From Lingula anatina (lineage: Eukaryota > Brachiopoda > Lingulata > Lingulida > Lingulidae), in contig NW_019776055.1 of assembly GCF_001039355.2 (NCBI RefSeq), positions 1 through 62,000 on the forward strand: a DNA stretch of 62,000 bases. The letters run 5' to 3'. Of the stretch, positions 47,667-59,519 are shown piece by piece. The translations under genes were made by a program, and so were the position numbers. How positions within the stretch are numbered: position 1 is the first letter of the stretch; each line of letters opens with the position of its first letter. The notes under the pieces were generated by a model. That model did not search any database. It was not told the DNA's origin and saw only the letters and a list, made by a program, of their open reading frames with translations.

Positions 47667-50600
47667 GATCTGACACACACCTTGAAAACGGGTAGTGTGG
47701 TCCGATTTACCGGTTAATTCAGAATCCTTAGGTGCCGAGTCTGGTAGTTGGTTAGGCCTGTGTATGGACAAACAAAACAAATAATGGGCACTTAAAATTA
47801 CTTGTAAAGCGCATATTAGTTGGCTTATGAATGACATCGGACAAAGACAAGACAAAGCTCTGATGACATTGAAATTGGCCTTGGTCGGGTCGCTCCCGCT
47901 GTTTCTAATTCCAACCCGTAGAATGGTATCACTATTGCTTAAAAGCAAGAAGTAATAAATCGATTGTGCATTTCCATGTATTACCTCGAACATGCTATTA
48001 CGTTACTCAGGCTCTCGACAGTTAGCGTGGTGTCAGATTGATGGGAAGACACCATCCAGTGAAGTTTGCTTAGATGAATTTGGATCACGCACGCTATATA
48101 GCGTAGCCTGAAATATTAGACTGAAACATGTGCCTTTTTACAGGAAATGATTTACAATATTTCTGAGACTTGAGATCGACGCATAAGAATTGTCTTCCTT
48201 AGGTGCATAACGGCCGGGCAATTTGAGTAGAGTAAAATGCACAAACAGGTAGGATTGGTGTCAGCGTCGTCATTTCCAAATAAATAAATACGCACGTCAT
48301 TTTGATAGTCACGTGGCAAGTTTAATTGTAGTTGACTCTGGTGACAAAAGCGCAGGTTTTGGGCTCCATGCAGAACGGAAAGAGATGTAATTGATAGATC
48401 TGTCTTATATACTAGTATGTTACGCTGTTTTTAGTAGCACACCCAGTCTAAAGGGGAAACAAACAATGCTTAAAACACCCGGCCGCGGGTAGTGCAACGA
48501 TCACACATTAAACAACCCGCGGATATTTTGGTACAAAGTTCCTCATCGTTATCCAGGAATGCTACAAGCGCAATTCAAGGCGATAATCTTTTCTTCTTCC
48601 AGCCTTTTAAGAGAAATTCTTAACTTTGTAGGGTGTCGGTGTCAGACAGTGCTACCCCATCTTAGAAGTAATAACTCTATAAGAATGCACTTGAATTTCA
48701 CTCGCTAAGTGCATGGAATTTTAAAATGTCCACCTGACGGCTCCGAAATCCAGACTAGACTAGAGACAACTTGCTGCATTCTTGTTAAAGTCCCTTGAAG
48801 GCGTGTGGAAGACTCACCCATTTACATACTACATTATCATATTAAGTCAACATATTATCATTCACTTTCCCTCAGTCTCGCATGAATATTTATCATTCTG
48901 TGTAGGTTTGCCTGAGACACATGCATATCTTAAATCTGATAATTAGAAACCCTCGCCTGTTAACTATTGCATAACAATTAGTATGTAAATCAGTTTCTGC
49001 CACTGTGGCATGCGTAAAGATTCCCTCTAGATAACGTGTGTACAAAGTCTGCATTTTGTACATAATAAAGGGACTTAAGATTTGGAACTGAAGATGTGAG
49101 GTCGTTGTTATATTCCCTCTTCCATGCATCAGTGACAAGCGAAATTTTAAAAGAACCTGGGTAGGGAGGAACATGGACTCCTACATCCTGTTAATATAAT
49201 TATTTTATCCACGCTGTTTGAAATTACCTATGGTTTCCCCTTTTTCTTACACATATAATTACTTGTGAAAATAATCGTGTTCAGATAATTGTAGTAACCA
49301 GCCCAGCCGGTTTGGTCATGCTGAAACTGACGCTGTTCCTGAGTAAAAAGCGGCTTGGAAATGCCATAAGTTGAAATCCTCTATGAACGATCTAGTGTTT
49401 CTCCACAAGAAACGGAGAGCACGATTGTACCTGTAGTTAATCGGCATATTAAAAAATGCTTGTTCAGCAACGTACTGTTGAATTATTCATTACCTGTCAG
49501 TCATGGTATGTATTGTCACAGCACCATCATGCCTTGTTGAAGACTTAATAGTTTTTTAATAGAGGACGTCAGTTTTATTAACCTTGGTTTATTTAAGTGA
49601 TTACTGATAAGGGGCATATTTAGAGATAAGAAATATAGTTATGTATAACGATGTGTCATCGAAACAAATTCTATCACTCTATACACGCACGTAGTTGCTT
49701 TCGACACCGATAGATGGCAGGGTTGAAGCGTGTGGCTTTAGAAGAATCAGAAACTTGGAGAATTTTGTGTAACTATTCAAATTCGTTCTGACTATTTTTA
49801 CCATTTGATTGAGCGCCATATATAATTTGTATGTACGTATGCGTGCACCTTAACATAAAGGTACCTGCTTGACACTGGCGTGGGTTAATGGTTGACGACA
49901 TAATTCTTTGTCAAAGTGCTATGCCGAAAATATTCACTACCAGTATGTGCAAGAGAGAAAGCGGGATATGTTTGTTCAGAGCGTCTGCGCTCATTTCAAA
50001 GCATGGTTTTGAAACATCTAGGCAAATCGTAGGGCAATTGTTATCGACAAATATAAATTTAGCGTTTTTTAATTGAATATTTTGAAAACCAAGCTGGCTT
50101 GGAAGGTCGAAATAGAAATATCGTTGAGATATTTTATTTATAATTTGATTCATCTTCACAGTAGTTATGACCTAACGATATATGTTATAACCACGGCACT
50201 AAAGCTTATATCCAGACAATATAATGATCAGTGTATATAAACAGTTACTTGCATGACTATACGAGCGGTGGTTGGTATGGGATATTTCCTTCGTTGCTGC
50301 ACATATTGTAACGTAATGAGTCACGTTCTTCATTGTTTTCAATTCACATATTTGTAAAACATAGTTCAGTTGTAGATTTTGTCGTATTCATGATGGGGAC
50401 CGATAGCAATGAATGTCAGTCGGGACGGACCAAAACCAAAATAATCTTTTAGAGAATGGCCCTAATGTGCTTGGGTCAAAGTTGAGCTGGTTGCGCATGC
50501 TCAGTCATCATACCGGGTTCCTTTACTGTCTTGCTACGTCGCTTAGGTGACCTAAAGTTGTTGTATTTTTTTTTTTTTAAATTCAATTTGTCCACCCTCA

Positions 50601-52448
50601 GCAGAATTCACATAATAATTATATTTAATAATTAAATCTAATTATACCAATCAAATTTTAGATCCAAAATTTGAGTCGCTGTTAAATATTTAGTGGAGAA
50701 CTCGCGTAGAATGCAACCATATTTCAACTGCCACACAAGCTAACTGTGGGCGTCCGGGAGATAAGACCTTGTTACAATGTATCCCTACCTGTAGTTGTGT
50801 CACACCTCGGCCACAGACCAAACCTGACAATGACTTATAACAAGAACAACATCAAAAGAAATATGAACAGAAAATGTTCAGGCAGCGGTTGGAACGAACT
50901 GCTGAATTTGAATAATGCCTATGCCTTTCAACTCCATCAGAATTGAATGATGTATTGTGTGCCCTGCCACTTCAAGGCTATTGCGTTAATCGCGAGGGAA
51001 GACAAGCATCTTTAAATATCAATAGGATCCATTCGTCATGCAGTAACGTAGACCTTTTAGTAAGTAGCGCTGAAGAGGACTGAAGCGGTGCGGCGAACTT
51101 TCATGTTGTCCAAATGGTCAAGGCGCAACCAGAGGCGTAGCTACAGCTAATAGCATTTGTGGCAAGCATTGGAATTGTTCTTGAGGCGTTAAATTAAGGG
51201 GGAATTGGGTACTGAAGGTAAATAAAAAAATCTAAACAGCACCCCATAGTGGTTCTATGGTAATGCGTCGTATCGGCAAGATACCCTGGACATACATGAA
51301 TAGAACCAAGGCAAGGTGATCGCGGTCATTCGTGGTTGAGAAATTTATCATATTTTTACTGAATTCTTCGTGTTTGTCTGCGTGTTTCTATACACAGCTA
51401 TCTTCCACTTGTTATCCTATGGCTCGCAGTAGTCAAATTCATGTATAAATCATCAAAGAATATTACCGGGCGGATGGTTGTGCGTACGTCATTTCTGTTC
51501 CGAGCGGTGTGACAGGAATGGTAGTTCTAGGAATGAAAGACCGGAACCCATATGATAAGCACAGGTTAAGGGTGAATCGGAGTATTGGGTTAAGTATATG
51601 GGCCGAATGTCACCTGTGCAAAGTAATGTGGAACGGACTACGGTTCCCAGAGGAGGACCATTCACACTTGCTTCCATAGAAAGATGGGCAGTTTACAACA
51701 ACAAACAGCATGGCGTTGTGTAGCTCGATCCTTTAAAATATCTCAAATAAAAAAGGTGATGTTTTAGCGTGTCCACCTTGATACTGGACGTTTTAATTTA
51801 AAATATCGACATGATTGCACCACTTCATCTTTCACCATAACAGTGCCTGTTATTTCATAACACCTTGGTCCTTTCTGTCAACCAGTGAGGTTTAACAGCT
51901 GCGTCTGTTGTCACGTGCAATCCATATATGCCTTTCCCTTGCCAACATAAAAAAACATGCATATTTGATTGAGCAGAAATTTGTAGCAAAAGAGAAAAAT
52001 AAAGCATGATAGTAGGGTACCTGAGCTAAATCTCAGTTATTTTTTAAATACTAAAATACTAAGGTGCCTCAAAATAATCTCTAAGGCATAAAACAAAGCT
52101 GTATGTGCTTCACAAAAGAAGGCAGTAAGGTATTGCATTTGCTGTGCAGTCGTAAACGCAATGGCCCCATCAATCTATGATAAACTGATTAAAATGCGTA
52201 AACCTGTTTTAAGATATTCTCTGTGCTGTAATTTGATTGTAGATTTAAAATGTTTTTATGCGATATAGAAAACGAAATGCCAACCAACAATTGGAATCAA
52301 TGGGTGATACCACAAGGACGTGAAAATTATCACCAAGTATTAAAAACTATGCATTATCGTTTTTATTTAGTCTTGTAACTGATTGCCGTACCTGAACAGT
52401 GCTTGTTTCAATCCGAGTTTAATCGACATGGCATGAATGAATGTGTGT

Positions 52449-52485
<37 letters not shown>

Positions 52486-53843
52486 AAGGGCGGAAGAAAG
52501 TCGTCTTCTTGGTTTTCCCGGTCAGAAATTTTCAAGTGGACACTGACAGGCATCTAATCTTTTCTGTCAAAAGACGGTCAAAAATGGATGATGGATCAAC
52601 GAATTAAAGGTAATTTGGAAGACTGTTATGTATGCATGTATGTATGTATGTAGGTAGGTAGGTAGTTATCAGATCTTAGCTGGTCACCGACAACGGTATC
52701 CAACATCTAATCCTACCAGTAAATATATTACATATATCAGAATCGAATTGTGGAATCCGGTTTGATCTTAATGTGGATTAGTAAGCAAACCGTGTTCTGC
52801 ATAACTGCTCATGAATATCCTCTTCACTCATGATATATCCATGGCTGGTTGATCTTCTTTTTGGACATCGAACGAGTAGCGCTGTTTTCACAACTGTAAC
52901 TGTCATAAGTGAAGTGCATGTTTCACCTCAGCGTGCCTTTGTTCGGTTTGGTTCGGTTAACCGACACAATTATATAAAGATGTCCCCTTCTTGAGTATAC
53001 TAGCATGCACGAGGGTGTAGCCGTAAACATTTATTCTGTTTGACACATACGCAAAGTATAGGAGTTGTCTTACACGGATCTGAAATACTGTTCACACTTT
53101 AGACGAAGACTAACGTATTTCATGTTGTTCACTCGGAGTGTTTACCGGTAAAAATATGCCTTAGAGCACTAGCTCACTACATGCAGTAGAACCAATGTGA
53201 AGTTTGGGTATTTTAAACCAAAAGGAAGCGTTTGATCACGGCACGGTGGGGAAACTGAATTCCTTTTCGATGTACTTAAAAGGGTGTTATGAAATAAGAA
53301 GTGTCTGTCATAGGAACGTTGTCACTCGACTAATTATAAAACCATTGGATTTTGAAGAATATCTGCCTTTGGCATTATTTTAAAATCACATTAAGACACA
53401 TCTGTATTCCTATTTCGGTAGTCGAGTATTATGTTAAGAGGCATTTCATTTCACCAAATCTACGTCGTCTCTGTTTATGGATTCTTCCTGAAGAAATCAC
53501 TTTATCAAGAGCATCATCAGGTATTCATTGCCTCATCTGCATGGCAGGTTGGGTTTCTACGAAAATAATCCATTTCAACATATTTGGTGATAAACACTTA
53601 ACTGATTAAGTGTTTCATCTTGACGTATTAACTTCTCACTTAAGAGTTTCAGTAACTGTTTTGGGACAACTGCATGTGCATTATGGTTTGCGATGTCATC
53701 CTTTGGTTTGATTCTCCGGTATCCACTTGCGGGCGTTTTGTAATACAAGGTTCCAAATACTGGATGTTTGAGAAAAAATGATTCTGCGACGCTGAGCACA
53801 AATACCAATTTCTTAAGATATCCTGTTTTTAGATGAAGATATC
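47667..53843. repeat. 6.18-kb tandem unit, copy B
   Basis: Second copy of 41486-47665, collinear throughout. Divergence looks like about 1-3% in most of the unit, rises to several percent in 53350-53540, then falls to zero from 53542 on. Confidence 0.93.
52441..52483. repeat. (GT)n microsatellite, copy B
   Basis: Allelic-looking length variant of the tract at 46254-46288. Confidence 0.93.
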
Positions 53844-53893
53844 CAAGTTCAGCATCAGATAAATCAGTGCACACGAATTTGCCGTGAATGTGC
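53575..53893 (-). CDS. Unrecognised ORF, copy 2 (15-bp in-frame deletion)
   Basis: Same frame as the copy at 55211-55544, but five codons (SIGQR) are absent, joining AELG directly to YLHLKTG. The frame is kept. This could be a real allele or an assembly collapse. Confidence 0.35.
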
Positions 53894-54557
53894 CTTTCCG
53901 TAGAAGAAATGCAACGAGCAATAATTTACATATTTTGACCCATCAACGGAAATAAGATCTCCCCACATCTTGGCAGGTGGTAGATATATTTGGCTAAGTA
54001 GCATAAATACTGAAGCATCGGTGCTAGTTTTCGCGTTTATATAAGAGAGCTCAACCACGCGTGCAAATAACACTCATGAGCTGGGCTACTCTACACGCGT
54101 GATCCCAGCTAGTAATCGCATCGCCGACCAAGGGAAGCTGCCAACACGGATTGATTGAAATCCTAGCAAAATCAAGAGTTGACATTGTCGGTCGAGGCGT
54201 AGCTGCAGCGTGAAGCACTTGGAACCGTAACACGCGTAAACTGGAGTAGCATTTCAATCGCGTCGTTTGCATGCAAAACACGTGTCACAACCGACAATCC
54301 CACTTCCATTTGCATGGGTATTTCACAATACGGCCAAGGTACCCGTCTTTCCCGTCACTGCCAGCTGTATTATAGGGTTTCGAGGGTTTTTATTAAATGA
54401 CCGGATGACGACATTCCAAAACTCTGAGACATAGCTTCGTAGCTACCAGTAACTGTTCAAGAGATACCCTATCGTGCTGCGAATTAGTCACCCATTTCAT
54501 TTCAGAAAAGAAAAACATTTTTAGTCTGCCAGACATAATGACGCTCTTCATCTGCAG

Positions 54558-54699
54558 CGAACGTTGCTTGGAACCGTTGAGGGCATTAACGGCCGCATTG
54601 GGGTATCGCTTTCACTGACACTAAATGGAAGTATCCGCGACGAACACTGCCAATGGCTGATTTACGACAATGGCGTTTGTCTTACCTTTTTGCAGAACG
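54558..54699 (+). CDS. Exon-like open frame, copy 1
   Basis: Bounded by TTCATCTGCAG on the left and AACG|GTAAGG on the right: 142 nt, open in the frame RTLLGTVEGINGRIGVSL, ending DEHCQWLIYDNG and then FLQN. Both splice signals fit the consensus and the composition is protein-like. The HCQWLI..G..L.F pattern faintly recalls part of a CUB domain, but this is too short to assign. No partner exon was found. Confidence 0.35.
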
Positions 54700-54839
54700 G
54701 TAAGGTTTTCTTATTTCTCCATCCTCAGGTTGTACTGTCCATAATTGCCCTATCATATAATATATTTGTCACGTGTAGACCCATGGGAAGTGGTCCTTAT
54801 CCTTTATCATAAATGCATACTTCTCTTGCACATGCCATT

Positions 54840-55177
54840 NNNNNNNNNNNNNNNNNNNNNNNNNNNNNNNNNNNNNNNNNNNNNNNNNNNNNNNNNNNNN
54901 NNNNNNNNNNNNNNNNNNNNNNNNNNNNNNNNNNNNNNNNNNNNNNNNNNNNNNNNNNNNNNNNNNNNNNNNNNNNNNNNNNNNNNNNNNNNNNNNNNNN
55001 NNNNNNNNNNNNNNNNNNNNNNNNNNNNNNNNNNNNNNNNNNNNNNNNNNNNNNNNNNNNNNNNNNNNNNNNNNNNNNNNNNNNNNNNNNNNNNNNNNNN
55101 NNNNNNNNNNNNNNNNNNNNNNNNNNNNNNNNNNNNNNNNNNNNNNNNNNNNNNNNNNNNNNNNNNNNNNNNNNNNN
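54840..55177. other. Assembly gap (338 N)
   Basis: Run of N flanked on both sides by the same 1.3-kb sequence. Open frames spanning it are meaningless. Confidence 1.
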
Positions 55178-55210
55178 TGGCAGGTTGGGTTTCTACGAAA
55201 ATAATCCATT

Positions 55211-55544
55211 TCAACATATTTGGTGATAAACACTTAACTGATTAAGTGTTTCATCTTGACGTATTAACTTCTCACTTAAGAGTTTCAGTAACTGTTTTGG
55301 GACAACTGCATGTGCATTATGGTTTGCGATGTCATCCTTTGGTTTGATTCTCCGGTATCCACTTGCGGGCGTTTTGTAATACAAGGTTCCAAATACTGGA
55401 TGTTTGAGAAAAAATGATTCTGCGACGCTGAGCACAAATACCAATTTCTTAAGATATCCTGTTTTTAGATGAAGATATCGTTGACCGATGCTTCCAAGTT
55501 CAGCATCAGATAAATCAGTGCACACGAATTTGCCGTGAATGTGC
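55211..55544 (-). CDS. Unrecognised ORF (possible terminal exon), copy 3, most complete
   Basis: About 110 codons ending at TGA (55213-55211). In order: HIHGKFVCTDLSDAELGSIG, QRYLHLKTGYLKKLVFVLSV, FFLKHPVFGTLYYKTPASGY, a basic stretch RRIKPKDD, then VVPKQLLKLLSEKLIRQDE. A TTTCTTCTACGGAAAG sequence could be an acceptor just above 55544; the first internal Met is MCTDLSD. Composition is protein-like, and the one indel among copies is a multiple of three. I recognise no family. Identity of the copies is not independent support, because they may be the same locus assembled repeatedly. Confidence 0.4.
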
Positions 55545-56208
55545 CTTTCCGTAGAAGAAATGCAACGAGCAATAATTTACATATTTTGACCCATCAACGG
55601 AAATAAGATCTCCCCACATCTTGGCAGGTGGTAGATATATTTGGCTAAGTAGCATAAATACTGAAGCATCGGTGCTAGTTTTCGCGTTTATATAAGAGAG
55701 CTCAACCACGCGTGCAAATAACACTCATGAGCTGGGCTACTCTACACGCGTGATCCCAGCTAGTAATCGCATCGCCGACCAAGGGAAGCTGCCAACACGG
55801 ATTGATTGAAATCCTAGCAAAATCAAGAGTTGACATTGTCGGTCGAGGCGTAGCTGCAGCGTGAAGCACTTGGAACCGTAACACGCGTAAACTGGAGTAG
55901 CATTTCAATCGCGTCGTTTGCATGCAAAACACGTGTCACAACCGACAATCCCACTTCCATTTGCATGGGTATTTCACAATACGGCCAAGGTACCCGTCTT
56001 TCCCGTCACTGCCAGCTGTATTATAGGGTTTCGAGGGTTTTTATTAAATGACCGGATGACGACATTCCAAAACTCTGAGACATAGCTTCGTAGCTACCAG
56101 TAACTGTTCAAGAGATACCCTATCGTGCTGCGAATTAGTCACCCATTTCATTTCAGAAAAGAAAAACATTTTTAGTCTGCCAGACATAATGACGCTCTTC
56201 ATCTGCAG

Positions 56209-56350
56209 CGAACGTTGCTTGGAACCGTTGAGGGCATTAACGGCCGCATTGGGGTATCGCTTTCACTGACACTAAATGGAAGTATCCGCGACGAACACTG
56301 CCAATGGCTGATTTACGACAATGGCGTTTGTCTTACCTTTTTGCAGAACG
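56209..56350 (+). CDS. Exon-like open frame, copy 2
   Basis: Exact counterpart of 54558-54699 in the right-hand copy, with the same acceptor and donor. Probably the same exon assembled twice. Confidence 0.35.
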
Positions 56351-56703
56351 GTAAGGTTTTCTTATTTCTCCATCCTCAGGTTGTACTGTCCATAATTGCC
56401 CTATCATATAATATATTTGTCACGTGTAGACCCATGGGAAGTGGTCCTTATCCTTTATCATAAATGCATACTTCTCTTGCACATGCCATTTAACTCATAC
56501 ATGGACATTAACTTTCTAAATGTACCATTTAATGAATTCGTGATGAACTTTTTTATTTCTCACACCAATGTCAATATGTATTTTAATGCCTGTATTTCGG
56601 TAACTAGCAGTTTTAAAGTTGGACGCAGAGACAAGAGAAGAAAAGTAAAATGTTTCATAATAATAGCTATTTTTAAAACTGTTTAGTGGAAGAATGCAGA
56701 TAA

Positions 56704-56920
56704 ATTCGGTTGACATTTAATGTCTATCTGGATCCATCTTAATCAAGGAATTATGGCAACTGATATAAAAGCAAAGCAGATAAATAAAATATTTCGGTGA
56801 TAAAGAAACTAAACAAAACCTACAGGGGTTTACCGGTAAACAAGACTAGGCTTAGCCTTTAATTAATCGATAAATCCACAATTAAGCTGGACCCAGATAG
56901 ACATTAAATGTCAACCGAAT
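56704..56920. mobile_element. MITE-like element with about 40-bp terminal inverted repeats
   Basis: The left end ATTCGGTTGACATTTAATGT continues 'ctatctggatcca.cttaat'. The right end is its reverse complement ('attaagctggacccagatag' through 'tgtcaaccgaat'). The 217-bp element has an AT-rich core without an ORF. Each end also contains the palindrome GACATTTAATGTC. It lies about 215 bp beyond the last duplicated sequence. Confidence 0.8.
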
Positions 56921-57423
56921 GCTTTTGCAACTGTCGGTCCATAGAACAAAAGGCTTGCAAAATCGCAATATAAGCCCAGAAATATGTAGTATGTGTAACA
57001 GTGGGCTTACATAATTATCAAAAATAAATCAATAAATAAATAGACAGAGTGAGATACGAATTGGAGAAAAACTGCTGATATGCAGAATAAGCAAGCAACT
57101 TAAAGATAATAATAATAATAATAAACATTTTTTGTCTCATATTTACATGTATTGCCCTTATTCTTGGTTTATTGATTAATAAAACTACTCCCATAAATTC
57201 AAACGTCCCATTTTATGCTGATTAAACCATTGGCGAAACAAACATAAACCAAGTTCATAAAATTATTAGAGAATAAAGCGATCATTTTTTTCCTGTGAAT
57301 AATTTAAAGATTTGCAGTCAGTGCTTTCTACTGCACCCTAATCGTTTAAGAACTACAGCACGGGTGCAGGTGTATGAAATAGCAAGTAACAGTTGTAAGC
57401 CATAATGCGACATCTCCAGGTTT

Positions 57424-57427
<4 letters not shown>

Positions 57428-57496
<69 letters not shown>
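57428..57496. repeat. (TA)n microsatellite
   Basis: More than 30 uninterrupted TA units. Confidence 0.97.
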
Positions 57497-57499
<3 letters not shown>

Positions 57500-58381
57500 C
57501 GCCTGCTTATAATTGTCATTTATTACTTTACTGGCCAGAGTGCGTTTACTTGACAAAGAAAGAAAAAGTAAAGCACAATATAGGAGATTTCAATATTCAT
57601 CATAAGATGTTCTGATATAAACATGCGTACGGTACAACCTAAATTACTGAATGAGATAACAGAGAACGTGAATATTGTAAAGGGATAGATAAAGTCGACT
57701 TAGGAAAATATGTGTAATTATAACCAACTGAGCTTATGAAAGGTAATATAGCACATGTATACAGGTCGGAATATAAATGCACATAGGGTCCAGTACGTGG
57801 CAAATGACCAATGTTTGTTTTCCTTTATAAGTACTGTATTTTTCAAGCTCATTATATGCTGTCCATTTTCATTTTTTAGATAAACCCCATAGTGTTTTGT
57901 ACAGTTTAGTACTCTTAAAACTACTGTGCGTGTCATTCGGTTTCAACTACAAAATGTGAAGGGGCATAATTTAAGTTGTCGAAGAAGCCAGGAAAATTAG
58001 TTACTTGTTTTGTTCACCAAAATGTTCATAAATTGTTCTCGCAAAACCTTTGTTTCAACTTGCTGGCGCTTGGAGATCGAATTTTGGCATAAAATTTTCA
58101 CCATTGTGAGAATTTTTTGTTAAGTTTTTTCAGTAATGCACGTTAATTATAAAAATTCTCTGAACTTATTTTAATTTGAAGTTTTAATAATTAGACGTTA
58201 TTTTATTGTATTATCTGTATTTATCATCGCTGTTATTTTTTCTTGATATTTTGATACCATCGCTATTGAAGTTTCATCGGCTCTAATTTGTTTGTTCATC
58301 TGTTTGTTAGTGGAAAAGGTTCATTCGTACTTTGTACGTTTTGATGATCAAAAGAAAATAAAAATGGAATAGGAATGATAG

Positions 58382-58660
58382 TAAAGCAGAATTTATGGTA
58401 ATCACCCAGCCACGCTATAAACACTTAGCTGAAAGGATATCTATACAAAGTGGATCTTCATTAGTAAGGCTTCACCCCATGCAAAAATTTGGGAGTTTAC
58501 TTTGATGGATGAACAAATAGCCAATCTAAACCAAATCGTTCATCATATGAGAAACAACAGCACTCTGCGCAACAATCTGTCTACCACTGTAGTTTATTCC
58601 ATAGTATCTTCAAGGCTTGATTACTGTAACGCCTTGCTCTGTGGTTGCAGAAAAATAATT
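58382..58660 (+). mobile_element. LINE reverse-transcriptase relic
   Basis: Two overlapping frames give KAEFMVITQPRYKHLAERI, then (after a frameshift near 58490) QIANLNQIVHHMRNNSTLRN and SRLDYCNALLCG. The K-x-EF-x-VI start and the SRLDYCNALL motif are characteristic of the region following the catalytic palm in Jockey/CR1-type LINE reverse transcriptases. It is truncated on both sides. Confidence 0.72.
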
Positions 58661-58850
58661 TTTGACCACTTTTACATCTGGCCCAGCTAGGCGAGTCTCT
58701 AGACCATGAAATTTATGCTCTTATTTAATGGCCCTCCAACCTTTTTGCAAACCTACTTGTACTTGAATGTCATTTGTATTTTCAAGTATATGCGAGTTCT
58801 GTTAGATCAGAGCCTCACGTTATCATCTTGTAGGGATCGCTCAAATGTTT

Positions 58851-58955
58851 AGGAACTGATGACTCAATTCATTTTACGAACTATAAAGGGTAAAAGTATT
58901 CGACATCGTTTTGGTCATTTTACATCACTGTGGTGCATGTTTTATGACGCGTATT
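58851..58955. repeat. About 105-bp direct repeat, copy 1
   Basis: 'gaactgatgactcaattcat' through 'gcatgttttatgacgcg' recurs at 59415-59519 with about ten differences. Confidence 0.85.
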
Positions 58956-59414
58956 GGGAAGTCGTGAGACCATGTTGGAAAATGTTGGGAAACCGATGCA
59001 TATGTGACTTGTCAATACCAAAAATATCCAAAGAATTTGTGAATATAAAACGATAATATTTTGAACAATATCCAAAATTTTTAAATAACGTATTTACAAA
59101 CGTCAGTGAGCGTAATATAATTAAGTCCCTGCAATCTTTGTGCAAAACGATATGGCACCATTTGCCACTGGTATCTACACGGTATTCGTTTTCAGTTGTA
59201 TGTATCTGTCTGTATTAATGATATCCATGCTTTTTATTTCCTCATTCGGGGTAATAAATTGTATTTGTATTTTAATTCTCTCTCTGGGAAGGAATAGCCG
59301 ACAGCAGTATCGCACGTTGTAGTGCTCATTATAAAAATTGACCATAAACAATTGTTGTCATTATCGTCAGGGTTGGCTTTTTTTCCCTTTACGTATATAA
59401 ATTTCTGCGAGGTT

Positions 59415-59519
59415 CAGAAACTGATGACTCAATTCATTTTACGAACTATATAGGGTAAAAGTATTCGACATGTTTCTGATCATTTTACATAACTGCCGTG
59501 TATGTTTTATGATGCGCAT
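59415..59519. repeat. About 105-bp direct repeat, copy 2
   Basis: Second copy, same orientation, 564 bp downstream of the first. Confidence 0.85.

Larger units (their letters stand above)
53542..54839. repeat. 1.3-kb direct repeat flanking the gap, left copy
   Basis: Collinear with 55178-56490 and apparently identical except for a 15-bp deletion at 53843/53844. It ends exactly at the first N. Confidence 0.95.
55178..56490. repeat. 1.3-kb direct repeat flanking the gap, right copy
   Basis: Starts at the first base after the gap with 'tggcaggttgggtttctacg' and repeats 53542-54839. It carries 15 bp missing from the left copy. Unique sequence begins at 56491. Confidence 0.95.

Noticed and set aside
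54745-55245. Long frames across the N-run
   Set aside because: Made almost entirely of unknown bases.
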